The notes beneath the pieces are model-generated. The model was not told where the DNA came from. It did no database searches and saw only the letters and a program-made list of their open reading frames with translations. A DNA stretch of 64,000 bases. Origin: Spirosoma foliorum (GTDB lineage: Bacteria; Bacteroidota; Bacteroidia; Cytophagales; Spirosomataceae). The translations under genes and the position numbers were made by a program. Below are positions 60,125-64,000 of this stretch, piece after piece. The DNA is taken from assembly GCF_014117325.1 (NCBI RefSeq), contig NZ_CP059732.1, positions 8,321,501-8,385,500 on the forward strand, given 5' to 3'. Within the stretch, counting starts at the first letter, position 1; every line of letters begins with the position of its first letter.

Positions 60125-60325
60125 AATAATGTAAAATGGATAATGGGTAAGTGTTTGGCTATCAGTATGTAATCTGGTTCCTGTTTTGCCGAACGGGCGC
60201 TCCAAATTCTCCGTTATTCAGCCTCCATTTTGCCGAACGAGCTGCCTCGATCCTCATTATTCATTCTCCATTTTACATTATTAATTTCTAAAAAAAAAGC
60301 CCGCTATGCTGCGAACATAGCGGGA
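60125..60325. repeat. Inverted repeat and terminator-like hairpin upstream of susC 2
   Basis: AATAATGTAAAATGG (60125-60139) has its complement CCATTTTACATTATT at 60268-60282. Further on, CCCGCTATG (60300-60308) pairs with CATAGCGGG (60316-60324) after a run of eight A. The 60104-60413 gap has no gene. The second hairpin could attenuate transcription into susC. Confidence 0.65.
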
Positions 60326-60413
60326 ACAATTGACCGATCAGGCGGCAGTTTCGGGCCATCGCCGATCGGTGTAGCTACTCCTTTGCCCGGAATAACTAAA
60401 CCTACCACAAGTT

Positions 60414-63400
60414 ATGTACAAGTTTATTAACCACGAAACGATTCGGGTACTTATGCGAATCTCGCTACTCCAATTGTTACTTACGGTTGTGCTGGTCAAT
60501 GGTGCGTTGGCTGCTAAGGGGCAGGAACTCCTCGACCAGCGGGTAAGTGTGCGACTGGATAATCACACTATTCGACAGGCGTTGCTGACGTTGGAAAAAA
60601 CGGCGCATGTCAAATTTGTTTACAGCCGTCAGATTGTTCAGATCGACCGGAAGATATCCTTATCGGCCACCGAAGAAAAACTAGCCGATGTGCTTGAACG
60701 GCTGCTGAAACCCTTACAACTTCGGTATGTGGTTACGGGCAGCCAGATCGCCATTGTGCGAGGTCCAACTTCCGATGATGTTGGCGATGTTGGAACACCC
60801 GCTGCAACTGTACCCGTTGTGGCAGAGCAACCAATTTCTGGTATAGTCAAAGGCGAGACGGGTGAAGTATTGCCGGGCGTTACGGTGGTGATTAAAGGAA
60901 CTACCCGTGGTACAACAACCGATGCGCAGGGTGTATACCGAATTGGGGTTCCTGATGCGAACACCATTTTAACGTTCAGCTTCGTCGGTTATAACGCGAA
61001 AGACGTTACGGTGGGCAATCGGTCAGAAATCAATGTTCAGCTGGAAGCGAGTAATAACCAACTTACCGAAGTTGTGGTAACGGGTTATACCTCCCAGCAG
61101 AAAAAAGACATCATCGGGGCCGTATCCGTCGTGAAAGCCAGCGACCTGAATGTTACGCCATCGGCCAATCTGGTTGCTCAGTTACAGGGGCGGGCAGCGG
61201 GGGTTACCGTTAGTAGCACCGGCGATCCCGGTAGCTCGGCATCCATTCGTATTCGGGGGTTTGCGTCGTATGGAAACAACAATCCACTGTATGTAATCGA
61301 TGGTGTTCCAACAACCGATGCCTCGCGCATTAATCCGCAGGATGTAGAGTCAATTCAGGTACTGAAAGATGCCTCTTCGGCCTCTATTTATGGAGCCAGA
61401 GCCGCCAATGGAGTCATTATCATAACAACCAAAGGTGGTAAAACGGGAAAAACGACGCTAACCTACGATACGTATTATGGTATCCAGTCGACCCCGCTCA
61501 ACCGAATTCCTAAGTTGTTAAACACGAGTGAGTTACTGACGTACCTAGATAAAACGACCGCGAGCACGTTTGTGGACCCAATTTTCGGACAGCATGGTTC
61601 GTTTGCCATTCCCGAGCGCTATATCGTCAGTAATAGCTTCAAAGGGGGCGTTTCGGCGAGTGATCCCCGCGCGAATCCTGATCTATACACCATTGCCGAC
61701 TACACCAATCCATACCAGATTTTTCAGACCAGTCCGGGCACCAACTGGTTCGATGCCATGTCGCAAAAGGGCATTATTCAGAGTCATCAGCTTACCGCTA
61801 GCGGAGGCAACGACAAATCGACTTTTTCGCTGGGCCTGAATTATTTTAACCAGCAGGGCACCTTCAAATACACGGGTTATGATCGGTACTCGATGCGGCT
61901 TAACTCAAGCTTTAAGGCCACCGATTTTTTGACGATAGGCGAAAATCTTCAGGTATCGTACGACAATCGGTGGGGTGATGCCACCGTAATTGGCGAAACC
62001 AGTGCCTGGGCGTATGCTCTTCGGAGTGCGTCGTTTATACCCGTTTACGACATTAAAGGGGGCTACGGCGGCTCTCTGGTGGGCGGCACTGCCGGGGTAG
62101 GGTATAATCCAGTATCGTATCTGGAACGGCGGAAAGACTGGGTTAATCAAAATCTGCGGGCGTTCGGGAATGTTTTTGCGCAGGTGAACATCAGCAAAGA
62201 CCTGGCGCTACGAACATCCATCGGTATTGATGCCCGCAACGGAACACTTCAGCGCGCTTTTTTAAAAGAATACGAAGCCAGTCAGTCCCGGCGAGTAACC
62301 CAGTTGACCGAAGCCTCAAATAATTACCTGAGCTGGACGTGGAGTAATACGCTGACGTACCAGAAAAAGATTGGGCAGATTCATGATCTAAAGGTTTTGG
62401 TGGGCACCGAAGCGATTAAAAATACCGGGCGAGGTTTGTTTGGGGCCAAGAGCAACTATGATTTTGAATCCAATAGTTTCCTGTCACTTAATACGGGTTT
62501 GCCGCAGTCGTTGGGCGATGTGAGTGCCAACGATGCCGATATTAACCGGAATGCACTGCTATTCAGCAACTCGCTTTTTTCTTATTTCGGTCGGCTCGAT
62601 TACATCCTGAAAGACAAGTATTTGTTTAATGCTACGTTTCGCCGGGATGGTTCATCGCTGTTCGGTCCTGACGTACGTTATGCCAATTTCCCGTCGCTGG
62701 GCGTCGGCTGGCGTATTTCCGACGAAGCGTTCATGAAATCGTTTAGCTGGCTTAATGAGTTAAAATTACGAGCAGGGTGGGGGCAAATGGGCAGCATTTC
62801 TAATGTGCCCGCCTTCAATCAGTACTCAACGTACAGCGCTGCGCCGGGTAGTAATTACTACGACATCAACGGGGTTAATGTTGGCTCAACGCAGGGCTAT
62901 GGCGCTAGTTCTCAAGGGAATCTACAAACCAAATGGGAAACTACCGAAACGACTAATATTGGTCTGGACGCCAGCATTCTGCAAGGAAAATGGAGTGTAG
63001 CCGTCGATGTGTACACCAAAAACACACGCGATTTGTTGGTTCCCAGCCTACGCAATGGACTTGAACTGTTGGTGACCAAACCATTGGTCAATCTGGGAAC
63101 GATGCGGAATACAGGCATTGACCTGCAAATCACGAATCAGGGCCAGATCACCTCCGATTTGAAATACGATGCAACTCTGACCTTTACCCACTACAAAAAC
63201 CAGCTGACCAAGCTAAACAACGAAAACACGGCGCAACTGGTAGCGGCCAGTCGGATAACCAATGCCCTGATTACGACGCAGGGACAGGCCGTTTCGTCCT
63301 TTTATGGGTATCAAATCGATGGATTTTACAACAATCAGGCGGAGGTTGATGCGGGGCCTAAAATCAACGGGGCAGCCGGTGTGGTTGGGTCCTGGAAATA

Positions 63401-64000
63401 TAAAGATATCAACGGCGATGGTAACATCACCACTGCCGACCGAACCGTACTGGGGTCACCCCATCCTAAGTTTCAGATGGGATTGAACCTTGGTTTCCGC
63501 TGGAAGGGCTTCGATCTCAGCAGCTTTGTATTCTGGAATCAGGGGAATCAACTCTATAACTACACCAAGTACTTTACCTACATGGGCGTGTTAGGCGGCT
63601 CTGTTGCTTCCGGTAAATTATACGACGCCTGGACTCCCGAAACGGCGGCTACTGCTAAAACACCTCAATTGGGCGTAGGTGCCGCCAATGGCTATACGGC
63701 TTTTGTGACGGGCAATTCGAGTTCGTTTTACGTGGAAAATGGGTCTTATCTGCGGGGCAAAACCATTCAGCTGGGCTATAGCTTTCCCAAGGCGTGGCTG
63801 AAAACAATTAAAATGAGCAACCTGCGGGTTTATGCGCAGGCACAGAATTTCTTCACCATTACGAAATACAGCGGAGCCGACCCCGATTTAGGCTTAGTAT
63901 CGGGGGCATCGGTTGAACAAACAGCCAGCAGCGACCAGAATCTGGGCGTCGATTACTCAGGTTACCCCAATCCACGCCAGTTCTTACTGGGTTTAAATGT
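60414..64000 (+). CDS. SusC/RagA TonB-linked outer-membrane transporter 2 with STN domain (C-terminus cut by window end)
   Basis: About 1195 codons are visible from the ATG at 60414 (MYKFINHETIRVLMRISLLQ), with no stop. After the signal peptide (LLLTVVLVNGALA) comes the STN domain (about 39-115, VSVRLDNHTIRQALLTLEKT), a carboxypeptidase-regulatory domain (about 143-215), the signature EVVVTGYTSQQKKDI (about 219), the plug and the barrel. The last residues visible, NPRQFLLGLN, are almost the natural end, so only a few codons should be missing. It is the target of the second sigma/FecR pair. A SusD gene is expected just beyond the window. Confidence 0.93.
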   Translation, partial: MYKFINHETIRVLMRISLLQLLLTVVLVNGALAAKGQELLDQRVSVRLDNHTIRQALLTLEKTAHVKFVYSRQIVQIDRKISLSATEEKLADVLERLLKPLQLRYVVTGSQIAIVRGPTSDDVGDVGTPAATVPVVAEQPISGIVKGETGEVLPGVTVVIKGTTRGTTTDAQGVYRIGVPDANTILTFSFVGYNAKDVTVGNRSEINVQLEASNNQLTEVVVTGYTSQQKKDIIGAVSVVKASDLNVTPSANLVAQLQGRAAGVTVSSTGDPGSSASIRIRGFASYGNNNPLYVIDGVPTTDASRINPQDVESIQVLKDASSASIYGARAANGVIIITTKGGKTGKTTLTYDTYYGIQSTPLNRIPKLLNTSELLTYLDKTTASTFVDPIFGQHGSFAIPERYIVSNSFKGGVSASDPRANPDLYTIADYTNPYQIFQTSPGTNWFDAMSQKGIIQSHQLTASGGNDKSTFSLGLNYFNQQGTFKYTGYDRYSMRLNSSFKATDFLTIGENLQVSYDNRWGDATVIGETSAWAYALRSASFIPVYDIKGGYGGSLVGGTAGVGYNPVSYLERRKDWVNQNLRAFGNVFAQVNISKDLALRTSIGIDARNGTLQRAFLKEYEASQSRRVTQLTEASNNYLSWTWSNTLTYQKKIGQIHDLKVLVGTEAIKNTGRGLFGAKSNYDFESNSFLSLNTGLPQSLGDVSANDADINRNALLFSNSLFSYFGRLDYILKDKYLFNATFRRDGSSLFGPDVRYANFPSLGVGWRISDEAFMKSFSWLNELKLRAGWGQMGSISNVPAFNQYSTYSAAPGSNYYDINGVNVGSTQGYGASSQGNLQTKWETTETTNIGLDASILQGKWSVAVDVYTKNTRDLLVPSLRNGLELLVTKPLVNLGTMRNTGIDLQITNQGQITSDLKYDATLTFTHYKNQLTKLNNENTAQLVAASRITNALITTQGQAVSSFYGYQIDGFYNNQAEVDAGPKINGAAGVVGSWKYKDINGDGNITTADRTVLGSPHPKFQMGLNLGFRWKGFDLSSFVFWNQGNQLYNYTKYFTYMGVLGGSVASGKLYDAWTPETAATAKTPQLGVGAANGYTAFVTGNSSSFYVENGSYLRGKTIQLGYSFPKAWLKTIKMSNLRVYAQAQNFFTITKYSGADPDLGLVSGASVEQTASSDQNLGVDYSGYPNPRQFLLGLN

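Noticed and set aside
1..64000. Search for tRNA, rRNA, riboswitch or complete insertion sequences
   Set aside because: None was recognised by eye; a covariance-model and transposase search could still find small RNAs that I cannot detect.

Overview
The window looks like chromosomal DNA of a Bacteroidota bacterium of the Cytophagales, most like Spirosoma or a close relative. This is inferred from gene content, not from a database match. The supporting signs are SusC/SusD outer-membrane pairs run by ECF sigma/FecR modules, a DUF4290-murA pair, Bacteroidota-type promoters (TAnnTTTG) ahead of several genes, weak or absent Shine-Dalgarno sequences, and many lipoproteins. No rRNA, tRNA, CRISPR array, integrase or complete insertion sequence was seen.

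Layout. 1-3.2 kb: a PadR regulator with two related small membrane proteins, divergent from an MsbA-like ABC exporter. 3.4-5.8 kb: a secreted SAM-hydrolase-family protein, a microbial-rhodopsin homologue that lacks the retinal-binding lysine, and a DUF305 lipoprotein. 6-7.2 kb: an A+T-rich two-gene unit (EEP-fold phosphoesterase plus an unknown). 7.3-20.9 kb: housekeeping genes (murA, DUF4290, MATE pump, Prc protease, FKBP isomerase, atpA-atpG, lipoproteins, ferritin). atpG carries an apparent frameshift. 21-29 kb: M23 endopeptidase, APC permease, a cupin gene bracketed by two copies of a palindromic element, a decayed gene, an orphan antitoxin-like gene and a flavoprotein dehydrogenase. 29-36 kb: GH36 alpha-galactosidase, GH20 hexosaminidase and a lytic transglycosylase. 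36-45 kb: thrB, small lipoproteins, a helical stress-type protein, SDR and metallo-beta-lactamase-fold enzymes, a VCBS-repeat protein, three tandem paralogues of an unrecognised helical family, and arfB.

45-64 kb is a glycan-type uptake region. ECF sigma, FecR, SusC with an STN domain, SusD and two S1 sulfatases suggest capture and desulfation of a sulfated carbohydrate or sulfate ester under cell-surface signalling. An AraC regulator and a nitrilase-family amidohydrolase follow, then a second sigma/FecR/SusC set that runs off the window end.

The intergenic DNA is unusually rich in long, often perfect, inverted repeats from at least six families. Several recur in the window. One supplies a start codon (52.6 kb), one sits in frame inside a gene (33.2 kb), one family has terminal inverted repeats like a non-autonomous mobile element (36.0, 43.0 and 55.9 kb, with a divergent relative at 26.8 kb), and one pair has its hairpin loop inverted between copies (24.4 and 25.2 kb). 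The most striking gene-level observations are the lysine-less rhodopsin homologue, the paralogue array with a 7-G tract that breaks one reading frame, and the frameshift in atpG.
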